From: an uncultured bacterium
GTDB lineage: Bacteria > Planctomycetota > UBA1135 > GCA-002686595
DNA length: 55,323 bases
Assembly: GCA_937905825.1 (NCBI GenBank)
Contig: CALCXM010000049.1
Location: 1-55,323, forward strand
Reading direction: 5' to 3'
Shown: positions 32,319 to 41,355 of the stretch, piece after piece
How positions within the stretch are numbered: the first letter of the stretch is position 1
Layout of the letters: each line of letters opens with the position of its first letter
Notes under the pieces: model-generated
Databases searched by the model: none
Seen by the model: only the letters and a program-made list of their open reading frames with translations
What the model was told of the DNA's origin: nothing
Position numbers and translations under genes: made by a program

Positions 32319-33596
32319 TCACTTCGGCTCAGGGATTCTGGCATAGCGGTAGTGCACCTCCATGCACAAGACGCCCATGGCGGTCGCATAGACGCGACCC
32401 TCGGTTTCGCTACGAGATCCCCGCGGATTCCATGATCCCTTCGCAGATCCTTCAGACCTTTGTGAAGTGAGCAGCGCCGACTTCATCGCTCGGTTCCACT
32501 CGTCCCAGGCTTCGCCTCCCACTTGAAACATCGCGTAGGAGCCGTTGTACCAGTAGACGAGATCCTTCTCGGGGCTCTGGTCTCCGTGGGATGTCGGCAG
32601 TGTCCCCAGCAGGAACGTGACGAGTTGGTCCTTCTCATCCAACGTTGCAGGCGGATTGCTCAGCATCCGGCGATGGAGGAGAGCCAGCGCCGCCATGGCT
32701 TCCTTGGAGTCCGTTGTGGCAGTTGCAGTCGCCAAGCCTAGCCCCGCAACAGAATTCTTCTCGAGCCATTCACCCACGTCCGCGAGAATGGCCAAGTCCA
32801 CCTTCAGGCCACTCTTGTAGCCCGTCTTCAGAGCAAACAGCGCCCAATGGCTCGTGGAGAGATCCGTCTCTGCATGTGGTTGTCCTGAGGCACTCCATGC
32901 ACCGTCGGTGTTTCGAGATGCGATGAGGAAGTCGAGGGACTTTTGGGCGCTCGCGGCCAATATCGGGTTGTAGGAGAATTGGAAGGCTTCGCACATCACC
33001 AGAGTCGCGAGCGCGTGGTCGTGCAGGAGGCGCGTGTTGTCCGCCGCTCCGAACCGGCCCATTTCAAAGTCCTGTTGGACACGCAGCCACTTGAGCCCGC
33101 GCAGGACCTCTGTCTTGTACTTGCCTTCACGGGTAGTGCATCCGTCTCCGAGGAAGGCGAGCAGCGCGAGTGCCGTTGTCCCCAGGTCGTGATTGGCTCG
33201 TCCCAGTCCATCGCAGCGGTCGCTCTCCGGATCATGATTCATGAACTGGTCGGCGTCCCACCTGCCGTCTTCGTCCTGGTGCTCCTTGAGCCAGCGCAGT
33301 CCGTCGTTCACCGCGAGCTTCGTCTTTGAACTTCCCCCCGGAAGCCCTTTCCGTTTGCCAAAGCGGCCCCCTGTCCAGCCGGTCTTGGCAGGTTGCGCAA
33401 TCCCGCAGGCGATGGACGGCTCGTCAAAGGGGCTCGACTTACCCTGCTTCCCCTCCTGCATGTGACGGCCCGCGCTCGCTTCCGTGTTCACGGAACTGTG
33501 CGCGCTGAGGGGAGCTTGGAGAAGCAGGAAGCTTGCTCCGCAGATGGCGAGCCAGCTCGTTCGACGTGCGTTCCGGAAGTTCTTCATGGCATGCAT
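32319..33596 (-). CDS. Toroid paralogue C: secreted form with signal peptide
   Basis: About 425 residues. Starts MHAMKNFRNARRTSWLAICG; the hydrophobic LAICGASFLLLQAPLSA looks like a cleavable signal peptide, so this copy should be a soluble periplasmic or exported protein, unlike its neighbours. The acidic linker is lost; GGRFGKRKG before the toroid is kept. Toroid motifs: HQDEDGRWDADQFMNHDP, CDGLGRANHDLGTTALALLA, NTDGAWSASG, WYNGSYAMFQVGGEAW and GSWNP. Start choice: ATG 33596 or 33587. It lies downstream of a terminator (33668-33698) after gene D, so it probably has its own promoter. Confidence 0.8.
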   Translation of the reverse strand: MHAMKNFRNARRTSWLAICGASFLLLQAPLSAHSSVNTEASAGRHMQEGKQGKSSPFDEPSIACGIAQPAKTGWTGGRFGKRKGLPGGSSKTKLAVNDGLRWLKEHQDEDGRWDADQFMNHDPESDRCDGLGRANHDLGTTALALLAFLGDGCTTREGKYKTEVLRGLKWLRVQQDFEMGRFGAADNTRLLHDHALATLVMCEAFQFSYNPILAASAQKSLDFLIASRNTDGAWSASGQPHAETDLSTSHWALFALKTGYKSGLKVDLAILADVGEWLEKNSVAGLGLATATATTDSKEAMAALALLHRRMLSNPPATLDEKDQLVTFLLGTLPTSHGDQSPEKDLVYWYNGSYAMFQVGGEAWDEWNRAMKSALLTSQRSEGSAKGSWNPRGSRSETEGRVYATAMGVLCMEVHYRYARIPEPK

Positions 33597-33667
33597 AGAA
33601 ACGGCCCCCTGGGTCAGCGGTTCACTCCGCGAGCTTGCACCATCGCAGTTGCTCCCAAGAATAGCAA

Positions 33668-33698
33668 AGGCCCCGCTCGCCATGGGCGAGCGGGGCCT
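33668..33698 (-). terminator. Strong hairpin terminator after toroid gene D
   Basis: A perfect 14-bp GC-rich stem (33668-33681 with 33685-33698, loop ATG) begins 25 nt after the stop of gene D and is followed on the minus strand by TTTGCTATTCTT. It separates gene D from gene C. Confidence 0.75.
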
Positions 33699-33723
33699 CC
33701 GCTGATTGAATCACTCTGTCGCT

Positions 33724-35283
33724 CTAGCGAGCGCCGAGCACCTTGGCGTAGCGGAAGTACACCTCAAGGCAGAGAACGCAGAGCGCCGTGGAGTACACGC
33801 GGCCTCCGACCATGCCCCAGGGGCCGTTCGGGTCCCAAGAGCCTTTGGAGGAGCCCGTGGTCTCCTGGGAGCTGAGGACCGCGTCCTTCATGGCTTTGTT
33901 CCAGCCCTTCCAGTGCTTGCCGCCCATTTGATACATGGCGTACGAGCCGTAGTACCAGTAGTAGAGGTCGTTGCTGTACCCGTTCTCATCATCCCACACA
34001 GGCAGGGTCTTGAGCATCAGGTCAGCGTGTTTGGTCATGCGCTCTTCGGTGTCCGGCTCTTGCTTCAGGAAGAAGCGGCAGAGCAGGCCCACGGCGGTCA
34101 TGGCTTCGGTCAACTCGCGGGGGTACTCGTCGTTGACGCCCGTCTCACGGGAAGACTGCTCGCCGATGCTGGAGTAACCGACGCGCCCGGTGACGTTGTC
34201 CGTGACTTCGTCGAGCCAGCTGACGGCGTCGGTGAAGGCTGCGGAGTCGATCTTGAGGCCGCCCTCTTCCGCTGACTTGAGCGCGAAGATCATCCAACCG
34301 GTGACCGACGTGTCGTTGTCGCCATCGGGGGGGGAGGCGTAACGCCAAACGCTGTAGGGGTTCCGTGAGCGACCGATGTAGTCCACAGCGTTTTGCGCGC
34401 TGGTGGCCATGATCGGGTTCTTGGAAAAGTAGTAGGCCTCACACATCGCGAGCGATGCGATCGAGTGGTCGTAGAGGAAGTTCGTGTTGCGGTCTTCACC
34501 GATCAGGCCGCTTTCGAAGTCCTGCTGCTGGCGCAACCAGTTGATGCCCTTGGAAACCTTGTTCTTGTACAGACCTTGGCGGGTGGTGTGGCCGTCACCC
34601 ATGAAGGCCAGCAGCGACAGGCCCGTGACGCCGACGTCGTGGTCCGCGCGGCCCGCGCCGTCACAGATGTCCGTGGCCGGGTCGTGCTTCATGAACTCGT
34701 CGGCGTCCCATTTGCCGTCGTCGTCCTGGTGGTTGGCGAGCCACTCGAGGCCGTCCTTGAGGGCCTGCTCAGTTCCGGAACCACCGGCCTTGCGCAGATT
34801 GCGGCGTCCGCCGAAACGGCCACCGAACTTACCACCGGCGCCGCCACCGATACCGATGACGTCGTTGAGGGAGGTGTCGTCGAAGGGCGAGTCCGACATG
34901 AAGTCGGGGTCCCCTTCGGACATCATGAAGTCCTGGTTGTCGTCGGTCTCGTCGTGGTCCGAGACTTCAGCGTCTTTCAGCACGGGCTCGTCGAGGGGCT
35001 CCTCCTCCTCGATTTCCTCTTCGGGCTCTTCCTCGGGTTCCTCGGTGATCTCTTCCACCGGAACGTCCAAGGTGGCCTCGACGCTCTTCTCCACCGGCTT
35101 GTCGAAGATGTGCCACGGAATGACCATCATCAGCAAGAGGAGCATGGCGTGGGCCACGGCCGAAATGGCCAGCCAGGGGGCGCGTCCGATCCAATCGTAG
35201 AGAATGTCGTTGAAGGTCACTTCCTCTTCCCAGGACTTGGGGAGAGAGCTCTCAATATGGATCTTGCTGAAGTCTTCGCTCAT
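33724..35283 (-). CDS. Toroid paralogue D: TonB-like anchor plus toroid
   Basis: 519 residues and the closest relative of paralogue A. N-terminal FNDILYDWIGRAPW, one TM helix with Ser41 and His45 (AISAVAHAMLLLLMMVIP), then a very acidic Glu/Pro linker (~60-130; PVEEITEEPEEEPEEE). The Gly-rich GGKFGGRFGGRRN leads into the toroid with HQDDDGKWDADEFMKHDP, CDGAGRADHDVGVTGLSLLA, NPYSVWRYASP, DLYYWYYGSYAMYQMGGKHW and GSWDPNGPWGMVGGRVY. The charged linker is long enough to cross much of the periplasm. ATG 35283 chosen (MSEDF). A promoter-like sequence lies at 35550-35578 and a strong terminator follows, so it is probably a single-gene transcript. Confidence 0.84.
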   Translation of the reverse strand: MSEDFSKIHIESSLPKSWEEEVTFNDILYDWIGRAPWLAISAVAHAMLLLLMMVIPWHIFDKPVEKSVEATLDVPVEEITEEPEEEPEEEIEEEEPLDEPVLKDAEVSDHDETDDNQDFMMSEGDPDFMSDSPFDDTSLNDVIGIGGGAGGKFGGRFGGRRNLRKAGGSGTEQALKDGLEWLANHQDDDGKWDADEFMKHDPATDICDGAGRADHDVGVTGLSLLAFMGDGHTTRQGLYKNKVSKGINWLRQQQDFESGLIGEDRNTNFLYDHSIASLAMCEAYYFSKNPIMATSAQNAVDYIGRSRNPYSVWRYASPPDGDNDTSVTGWMIFALKSAEEGGLKIDSAAFTDAVSWLDEVTDNVTGRVGYSSIGEQSSRETGVNDEYPRELTEAMTAVGLLCRFFLKQEPDTEERMTKHADLMLKTLPVWDDENGYSNDLYYWYYGSYAMYQMGGKHWKGWNKAMKDAVLSSQETTGSSKGSWDPNGPWGMVGGRVYSTALCVLCLEVYFRYAKVLGAR

Positions 35284-35660
35284 GACGTGGGGCGGCCCGA
35301 GGGCCAAAGGGGGGTCCGATGCTTCCGGGCTGAGTTCCCAGAGTTCTCTGGGGTACCCGAGCTTGGCGGCAGCGTTGCAGGAGTCCTGTCGAATTTTGTC
35401 GTTGGGACGCCCAAGGGGGGCCGAGGCGTCCGGTGAGGCTCCGCAGGCTGCGTAAGAGCCCGCTGGGGAGGGTCGAGGGGATCCAATCGATCCTGAATGA
35501 CACCTCCAATCACCGCGAGCCAGAACGCCTCCGTTGGGGAGCGGTTCAGAGTATATCGAGGGAATTTTCGGGTGCCATGCTCGGCCGGGCTTTCAGAAGC
35601 GTCAATCCTCGAAGAAGTCGGGGGGTGAGCCTACGAGCCCCGCCGGTCCGGCGTCTGAAC
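35284..35660. other. Intergenic region and long leader of toroid gene D
   Basis: 377 nt between the SurA-like gene and toroid D. If the promoter at 35550-35578 is used, the D transcript has a leader of about 260 nt. I saw no ORF with coding character and no recognisable riboswitch. Confidence 0.4.
35550..35578 (-). promoter_or_regulatory. Sigma70-like promoter upstream of toroid D
   Basis: On the minus strand ATGGCA (35578-35573) and TATACT (35555-35550) are separated by 17 bp, matching four and five of six consensus positions. Confidence 0.45.
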
Positions 35661-36923
35661 TCAGAGCTGCGGAGATTTCCCGGCTGCTGCTTTCTCTGCC
35701 GCCCGGAAACGGGCCGCGTTCTCGTCTCGGGCCTTCTGGATCTCTTCGTCGCGGCGCGCTCGGGCGGCCTTGCGCTCGGCCCGTTGGGCTTCGATGTCCG
35801 GGTGCCAGATGTAGGCCGTGCGCTTCAATTCGCCCAGGGCATCTTGCCAGCGGGTCTCGTCGCTCTCGCCCTGGATGGCCCGACGCAGGTCCCTTTGGAC
35901 ACCGGCTGCGGAGAATTCGGGCACGAAGGCCGGGCTGCGCTCCAGCAGTTTGTAGATCGCGTAGCCATCCAGGCGCCGTTCGCCGGTGGCCGGATTGACC
36001 TCGGGAAACTGCATGACCGCCGAAATGCTGTCCGGCTCGGCGCCCATAGCGAATTCCATCACCCGTCCGGTGCCGGGATCCAAAATCTGCTGAACCTGCT
36101 CCCGGTTGAAGGGGGGGGTTAAGCCCTCATTTCCGAGTTCGCCGAGGGTAGCCACGAGGTCTTCCCACTCCGCGTCGCCCGCGATCAGCGCCTCGTGGGC
36201 CTGTTCCGCCTTCGCTTGGGCCTCCTTCATGGAACCCGCGCCCTTGGGCGTGATCAGCAACACCTGGAACTTGAAGCCGGCCGGTTGGGCCCCGGCATAC
36301 ACCAGGAACCCGATGTCGCGGCCGGTGCGTTGAATCCGGCGGTAGCGTTGGGTCAGGTTCCCAGGCCGAATGTAACGGTCCTCGGAGCTGCGCTCCTGGC
36401 CGCTGCTCATCCCCGCGATTTTTCGGCGCCAGGAGGACTCGTAGATTTCGGTGGTGCGATCCTCCGCCAATTCGAGGGCCGTCGTGTCGTCGTCCCGCAG
36501 CTTGCGGGCCATGGCGAAGGCCCCGCCGGCTTCGTCCGACTCATCCCGCAAGGTGCCGCTGACGTGGGCCTTGACCGCATCGGGGGGCAAGCCCAGGTCT
36601 TCGCCCGCCTGACGGATCAAGAGGGACTCCACCTCTTCTTCTTGGACCCGGGCGACCAGGCCGCGAAATTCCTCGGCCGTGGTGTTCGGCTGTTTTGCCA
36701 AGGCCTCGTCGATCTTCCGCCGGATCTTGCGCTGGGTGATGATGTCGCCGTTGACCACGATCACCACTTGATCCAAAGGCATCCAGGTTCCGTAGTAGTC
36801 CTCGATGGTAGGCGGGCTAGCGGGCGTGGGCGCCTGGCTGGGACCTTCCTGGGGAAGGGGGCCGGAGCTGAGCATTCCCGCGAGGGACAGACCCAAAAGG
36901 AACGTGGTCGAAAGGAGAGCCAT
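35661..36923 (-). CDS. SurA-like periplasmic chaperone/peptidyl-prolyl isomerase
   Basis: 420 residues with a signal peptide (LLSTTFLLGLSLAGMLSSG). The SurA N-terminal signature VVIVVNGDIITQRKIRRKID is clear at ~52-71, followed by the helical chaperone region (EEEVESLLIRQAGEDLGLPP). A parvulin-like domain is suggested at ~210-330 (GFKFQVLLITPKGAGSMKEA, AKAEQAHEALIAGDAEWEDL, YAIYKLLERSPAFVPEFSAA). The C-terminus is a Lys/Arg/Glu/Ala helix. In other bacteria SurA escorts outer-membrane beta-barrels, which fits the TonB receptor gene starting 530 nt away on the other strand. Confidence 0.8.
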   Translation of the reverse strand: MALLSTTFLLGLSLAGMLSSGPLPQEGPSQAPTPASPPTIEDYYGTWMPLDQVVIVVNGDIITQRKIRRKIDEALAKQPNTTAEEFRGLVARVQEEEVESLLIRQAGEDLGLPPDAVKAHVSGTLRDESDEAGGAFAMARKLRDDDTTALELAEDRTTEIYESSWRRKIAGMSSGQERSSEDRYIRPGNLTQRYRRIQRTGRDIGFLVYAGAQPAGFKFQVLLITPKGAGSMKEAQAKAEQAHEALIAGDAEWEDLVATLGELGNEGLTPPFNREQVQQILDPGTGRVMEFAMGAEPDSISAVMQFPEVNPATGERRLDGYAIYKLLERSPAFVPEFSAAGVQRDLRRAIQGESDETRWQDALGELKRTAYIWHPDIEAQRAERKAARARRDEEIQKARDENAARFRAAEKAAAGKSPQL

Positions 36924-37453
36924 GGGGAGGAAAATGTAGGGGAACCCGGACTGGGTGCCCGGGCATTGTCGAAAGCGTCAGGGCACACATCAAGGGCTTA
37001 CACGGGCGCTTGGCGGACTCAAGCGAAATAGGGGGCCCTCAGGCCGAACCTCGGTGCTTCCGTGGATCCCTATGCGCGGTTATGGGGGAGTCGAGGTTGT
37101 AGGACATCTCGACCTGGATCTTGGCGCGCTCTCGCTTGCGAGACCAATTGACGATCTCGCCCAGGCGCATGGTGTTCCAAGTGTTGGCGAGTCGCAGGCC
37201 GCATGCCGAGGGAATCAAACGGTTACCTAAACTGCAAAGGGACCGCCCATGGGTTGCAAGGGCTGCAGCTGAGCGGGCTAGCACGTCGAGTGTGAAGGGG
37301 GCGTGAAGTGTGAAGGCCCGGTGTGTGGCTTTGCACTTGAAGCAAGCGAGGCCTTCACTCAACCGCCACAGACCCCCTCTATCGTCCCGCCCCTGTGAGG
37401 AGCGCTTGCAATCTTGGCGAAGCGCCCGTGGAGACGACCGGACTAAATCGACA
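36924..37453. other. Divergent regulatory region before the TonB receptor
   Basis: 530 nt between the SurA-like gene (minus) and the receptor (plus). A 9-bp inverted repeat, GTGAAGGCC at 37310-37318 and its complement at 37350-37358, may form a leader hairpin. The in-frame extension of the receptor to 37310 is rich in Arg, Cys and Ser and looks non-coding. No clear promoter hexamers were found. Confidence 0.4.
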
Positions 37454-40444
37454 ATGCTGAATTGGATTTCATGTGTTCCCTCGGGAGCTGCCCTACTGCT
37501 GACGACGTTGGTCGTCAGCGTGGCTCCCCAGAACGTCGGCTCGATTCGCGGGGTTGTGTACGACAAGGATTTTGGCGCCGCCATCTCCGGGGTTCAGATC
37601 AAGGAAGTGGACAGCGGCAAGGTGTTCACCACGACGGACCAGGGCAACTACCTTTTGCCGGACCTCGCCGTCGGCAAGTACACCCTGGTCTTCAGCAAAG
37701 AAGGCTACGTTCGTCAAGTGCGCGCGGATGTGGTCGTCACCGGCAACCAACTGACGGAACTGGACATCTACATGCCCGGAGACTTCACCGACATGGAGGA
37801 GTTTGTCGTCGAAGAGGACAGCGTCGCGGGGGCTGGCACAGAAGCGGGTCTCTTGGAGCTACGTTTGGAAAGCCCTGCGCTCTTGGATTCGGTCTCGATC
37901 GACCTCATGAGCAAAGCCGGAGCGAGTGACGCTGCCGGTGCCCTCCGACTTGTTTCCGGCGCGACCGTGAAAGACGGAAAGACCGCGGTGATCCGTGGCT
38001 TGCCCGACCGCTACGTTAGCTCGCAATTGAATGGCGTCCGATTGCCCTCTGCGGATGAGGACAAACGGGCGGTGGAGCTGGACCAGTTTCCGTCCGCGGT
38101 TATCGAAAGCATCCAAGTCAGCAAGACCTTCACCCCCGATCAGCAGGGCGACGCTTCCGGTGGAGCAGTCGACGTGCGTTTGCGCGGCATCCCGGACGTG
38201 ACGACCTTGTACTTGTCGGGGGAGCTGAGCTTCAACTCGCTCGCCTACGACGAGAACGACTTCCAGACCTTTCCAGGCGGGGGCCTAGATTTCTGGGGCA
38301 ATGGCCCTGACTCCCGCATCCAAGAGGAGAATCTTGGTAGCCATTGGACGGGCCCCGTCGGTGTTGGTAGCGGGCGGTCACCTCAAGACAGCAAGTTCAT
38401 CCTTGGCGGAGGAGCGAAGTTCGACCTCAACGATGATTGGCGCTTCGGTGTCTTTGCCAGCGCGTACCACATCAACGATAGCTCGCACTACGACGATGGG
38501 CGGGTGGACTCCTATTGGCTCGATCCCCAAGAAGGCGGGTTTGTTCCCAAGCCGTCCCAGGGATCGACAACAGGCGGGGACTTCAAGACTTCCCTCTACG
38601 ATGTGACGCGCAGCACGGAATCCGTGGACTGGGGTGGGTTGGGAATTCTGGGGTTAGAGACGGACGGCCATCGCTTTGGCTTGACGTTCTTGCACGCGGA
38701 ATCGGCGCAAAGCAGCGCAACGCTTTCCGAGAACACTCGAGGGAAGGAGTTCTACTTTCCAGGGCATGACCCCTATGACCTCACAACACCTGGACACGGT
38801 GATGATCTTGACGCCTCGCCCTATACCCGGCTGGAGACGATCGAGTACCTGGATCGGCGCACGACTTCACTCCAGTTCAATGGCACTCACGAGCTCCCCT
38901 TTGGCGAGACGGAAGTCGTCGACGGCGCCCTGTTCGGGCCCGTTGAGTTCGACTGGACCTTTTCCCTGAACTCTGCCGAATTGCACTCCCCGGACAAGCG
39001 CCAGTTTGGAAGCCGTTGGCTCCCCGATCGAGAAGTTGCCCCCGGCTTCGTCATCCCAGCGGCGCACTACCCATTCAAGCCAGCCGCGACCTTTTCGCTC
39101 GGCAACCTGCAGCGTACTTGGAAGGACATCGAGGAAGAGAGTGAGCAGTACTCTCTCGCTTTGAACTGGCCTTTTGAAACCGAGACGGACGGGAAGGGGT
39201 TCCTCGAGGCAGGGTACTTTGAGGATTCCGTAGACCGCAGCTTCAACCAGGACTCGTACAGCAATTTTGGTGTGCCGGACACGGGCAATCCAGGGCCCTG
39301 GGAGGAACCTTGGTCCGCCTACTTCCCGGGGCAGAACCACCCGATCACAAAGTCGGATCAGGATGTGGACTACGACGGCAGCCAGGACATTCGCGCTTTC
39401 TACGGGATGCTGGATGTACCGCTCTCGGAAGCCGTCCAATTGACCACGGGCGCCCGTGTCGAAACGGCGGATGTCGGGATCGTGAACCTCCCCGGTGCCG
39501 GAGCCAAGTGGTTCCCGCCCGGATCCCTGGTGGGAACCACGCTCAACCCGGGCGACGCGGACGTCAACTTCCAGCAGTCCGACTTCTTGCCTTCGGTGGC
39601 GCTAGCCTACGAACCGCTGGAAGAACTGACCTTCCGGGCTTCCTACAGCGAGACGCTTGCACGTCAAACGTTCAAGGAGCTGACTCCCATCATCCAGCAA
39701 GAGTTCTTGGGAGGGCCGATCTTCATTGGCAATCCAGACTTGGGGACGAGCTCGCTGAAGAACTACGACCTGCGCATGGACTACCGCCCCTCTGTCGGCA
39801 GCCTCTTCTCGGTTTCCCTGTTTCACAAGGACCTGGAAGATCCCATCGAGTATGTGCAACGGCCGTCCACGGAATTCCTCTACACGACGGCGCGCAATTA
39901 TCCCGAGGGGTACTTGAGCGGCCTGGAGCTGGAGGCCCGTCAAGACCTTGGCGAGCTAGACGAGGCGTTCACCGGATTCGGTCTGGGCGGGAACGTCACC
40001 TTCCTGCACTCCAAGGTGCACCTGACCCAAGAGGAGATCGACGACTTCGCAGACCCGTCGACCAACACGCCCCTGGAGACTCGCGAGATGACCGGTGCCC
40101 CAGAGTACATCCTCAATCTGTACTGCACCTACGAGATCGAGGCAACGCACTCGCAGTTCGGGCTCTTCTACAACATCCAGGGCGACACGTTGCAGTCCGG
40201 TGCGACGATCGACGACGACAACCTCGTCCCAAGTATCTACAGCAAGGAAATCGACTCCCTGAACTTCAGCTACAAGCAGGGACTCGGCGAGTTCCTCACG
40301 TTGACGATCAAGGCCAAGAACTTGACTGATCCCAAGGTCGAGACCTTCTACAGCTCCGCCTACATCCCCGAGGACGTGACCCGCAGCTCCTACAGCAAGG
40401 GCATCGACTACTCCATTAGCCTCGGCGCGAAGTTCACATTTTAA
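37454..40444 (+). CDS. TonB-dependent outer-membrane receptor
   Basis: 996 residues. Signal peptide (SGAALLLTTLVVSVAPQ), then a carboxypeptidase-regulatory-like beta domain at ~28-107 (GSIRGVVYDKDFGAAISGVQ, TDQGNYLLPDLAVGKYTLVF). A TonB-box-like MEEFVVEED follows at ~115. The plug domain is ~130-250 (AALRLVSGATVKDGKTAVIR, GLPDRYVSSQLNGVRLP, AVIESIQVSKTF, GDASGGAVDVRLRG). The 22-strand barrel ends in an aromatic residue (SISLGAKFTF). Imports an unknown ligand using energy from the ExbB/ExbD/TonB genes immediately downstream. ATG 37454 is chosen because it starts the signal peptide. The overall pattern is close to the Caulobacter/Xanthomonas receptors that take up oligosaccharides. Confidence 0.93.
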   Translation: MLNWISCVPSGAALLLTTLVVSVAPQNVGSIRGVVYDKDFGAAISGVQIKEVDSGKVFTTTDQGNYLLPDLAVGKYTLVFSKEGYVRQVRADVVVTGNQLTELDIYMPGDFTDMEEFVVEEDSVAGAGTEAGLLELRLESPALLDSVSIDLMSKAGASDAAGALRLVSGATVKDGKTAVIRGLPDRYVSSQLNGVRLPSADEDKRAVELDQFPSAVIESIQVSKTFTPDQQGDASGGAVDVRLRGIPDVTTLYLSGELSFNSLAYDENDFQTFPGGGLDFWGNGPDSRIQEENLGSHWTGPVGVGSGRSPQDSKFILGGGAKFDLNDDWRFGVFASAYHINDSSHYDDGRVDSYWLDPQEGGFVPKPSQGSTTGGDFKTSLYDVTRSTESVDWGGLGILGLETDGHRFGLTFLHAESAQSSATLSENTRGKEFYFPGHDPYDLTTPGHGDDLDASPYTRLETIEYLDRRTTSLQFNGTHELPFGETEVVDGALFGPVEFDWTFSLNSAELHSPDKRQFGSRWLPDREVAPGFVIPAAHYPFKPAATFSLGNLQRTWKDIEEESEQYSLALNWPFETETDGKGFLEAGYFEDSVDRSFNQDSYSNFGVPDTGNPGPWEEPWSAYFPGQNHPITKSDQDVDYDGSQDIRAFYGMLDVPLSEAVQLTTGARVETADVGIVNLPGAGAKWFPPGSLVGTTLNPGDADVNFQQSDFLPSVALAYEPLEELTFRASYSETLARQTFKELTPIIQQEFLGGPIFIGNPDLGTSSLKNYDLRMDYRPSVGSLFSVSLFHKDLEDPIEYVQRPSTEFLYTTARNYPEGYLSGLELEARQDLGELDEAFTGFGLGGNVTFLHSKVHLTQEEIDDFADPSTNTPLETREMTGAPEYILNLYCTYEIEATHSQFGLFYNIQGDTLQSGATIDDDNLVPSIYSKEIDSLNFSYKQGLGEFLTLTIKAKNLTDPKVETFYSSAYIPEDVTRSSYSKGIDYSISLGAKFTF

Positions 40445-40524
40445 GTCCCGGGCGCCAACCCTCGACCGGCGCCGGATTCACCAAGTACAAGAAATTAGAT
40501 TCGTTCACGAACTCAACAAATCCC

Positions 40525-41355
40525 ATGACTCAATTTGAGAAGAGAAACACTCGCTCGGGAAGAAAGTCCCGGGTGACCTTCACCTTGCTGCTCACCACCG
40601 GGCTGTTCAGCGCTGCATTGGCTTCCGTGCCTGATGGACTCGGGACTCCCCTGGAGGACTCACGCCAGGCCTTGCAGGATTGGGTGCAAACCCGCCAGCT
40701 GATCTCCCAGGAGAAACACGAATGGGTTCAGGGCCGTGAGTTGCTCAAGGGCCGCGTGGACCTCGTTCAGCGCGAGATTCAAACGATTCAGGAGCGGACC
40801 CAAGAGGCCCAGGATTCGATGGATGGGGCCAGCAAGCAACGGGAGGAGCTCGTCCTCGAGAACGAGACGTTGAAGGTTTCCTCGGAGGCCTTCCTGACCG
40901 ACGTCAAGCGTCTGGAGGCGCGCATGCGTGGCCTGTTGGGGCGTCTGCCCCAGCCGCTCGTGGAGCGTGTGAGTTCCCTCAGCCAACGTATTCCTGCTGA
41001 AGGAGCAGAGACGAAGTTGGGGCTTTCCGATCGCTACCTGAACATCGTCGGCATCCTGAATGAGGTCGATCGCTTCCACCGCGAAGTGACCCTGACGAGC
41101 GAGGTTCACGAACTGCCTGGGGGGAAAACTGCTGAGGTGGCGGTGATGTATGTGGGGCTGGGACAGGCCTACTACGTGACGAACGGGGGCGACCACGCGG
41201 GAATCGGCACGGCCAGTTCTGAAGGCTGGGTGTGGACGCCGGCCGACAAGTTCGCCAAGGAGATTTCCAAAGCGATCGCCATTCTCAAGAACGAGGAGAT
41301 CGCCCAGTTCGTCTGCCTGCCGGTGCACTTTGACCTCTCGGGGGAATCCGAATGA
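40525..41355 (+). CDS. DUF3450 periplasmic coiled-coil protein
   Basis: 276 residues, DUF3450. Signal peptide (FTLLLTTGLFSAALASVPDG), long coiled coil at ~45-130 (heptad-rich, ending FLTDVKRLEARMRGLLGR), then the conserved C-terminal domain (LPGGKTAEVAVMYVGLGQAY, GWVWTPADKFAKEISKAIAI). DUF3450 proteins are found in the TonB2-type energising complexes. The next gene overlaps its stop (ATGA). It probably bridges the ExbB channel and the cell envelope; this is inferred from operon conservation. Confidence 0.9.
   Translation: MTQFEKRNTRSGRKSRVTFTLLLTTGLFSAALASVPDGLGTPLEDSRQALQDWVQTRQLISQEKHEWVQGRELLKGRVDLVQREIQTIQERTQEAQDSMDGASKQREELVLENETLKVSSEAFLTDVKRLEARMRGLLGRLPQPLVERVSSLSQRIPAEGAETKLGLSDRYLNIVGILNEVDRFHREVTLTSEVHELPGGKTAEVAVMYVGLGQAYYVTNGGDHAGIGTASSEGWVWTPADKFAKEISKAIAILKNEEIAQFVCLPVHFDLSGESE

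Noticed and set aside
28849..35283. Calling the toroid proteins squalene-hopene cyclases or prenyltransferases
   Set aside because: The QxxDGxW-like repeat is present, but the DxDD catalytic acid motif is not seen and the N-terminus is TonB-like, so only the fold is claimed.
34393..35436. 347-codon plus-strand frame antisense to toroid D, with long hydrophobic Val/Leu runs
   Set aside because: The runs are the complement of the acidic Glu/Asp linker codons, not membrane helices.
37310..37453. 48-residue N-terminal extension of the TonB receptor
   Set aside because: Arg/Cys/Ser-rich, precedes the signal peptide, and ATG 37454 gives a normal exported start.
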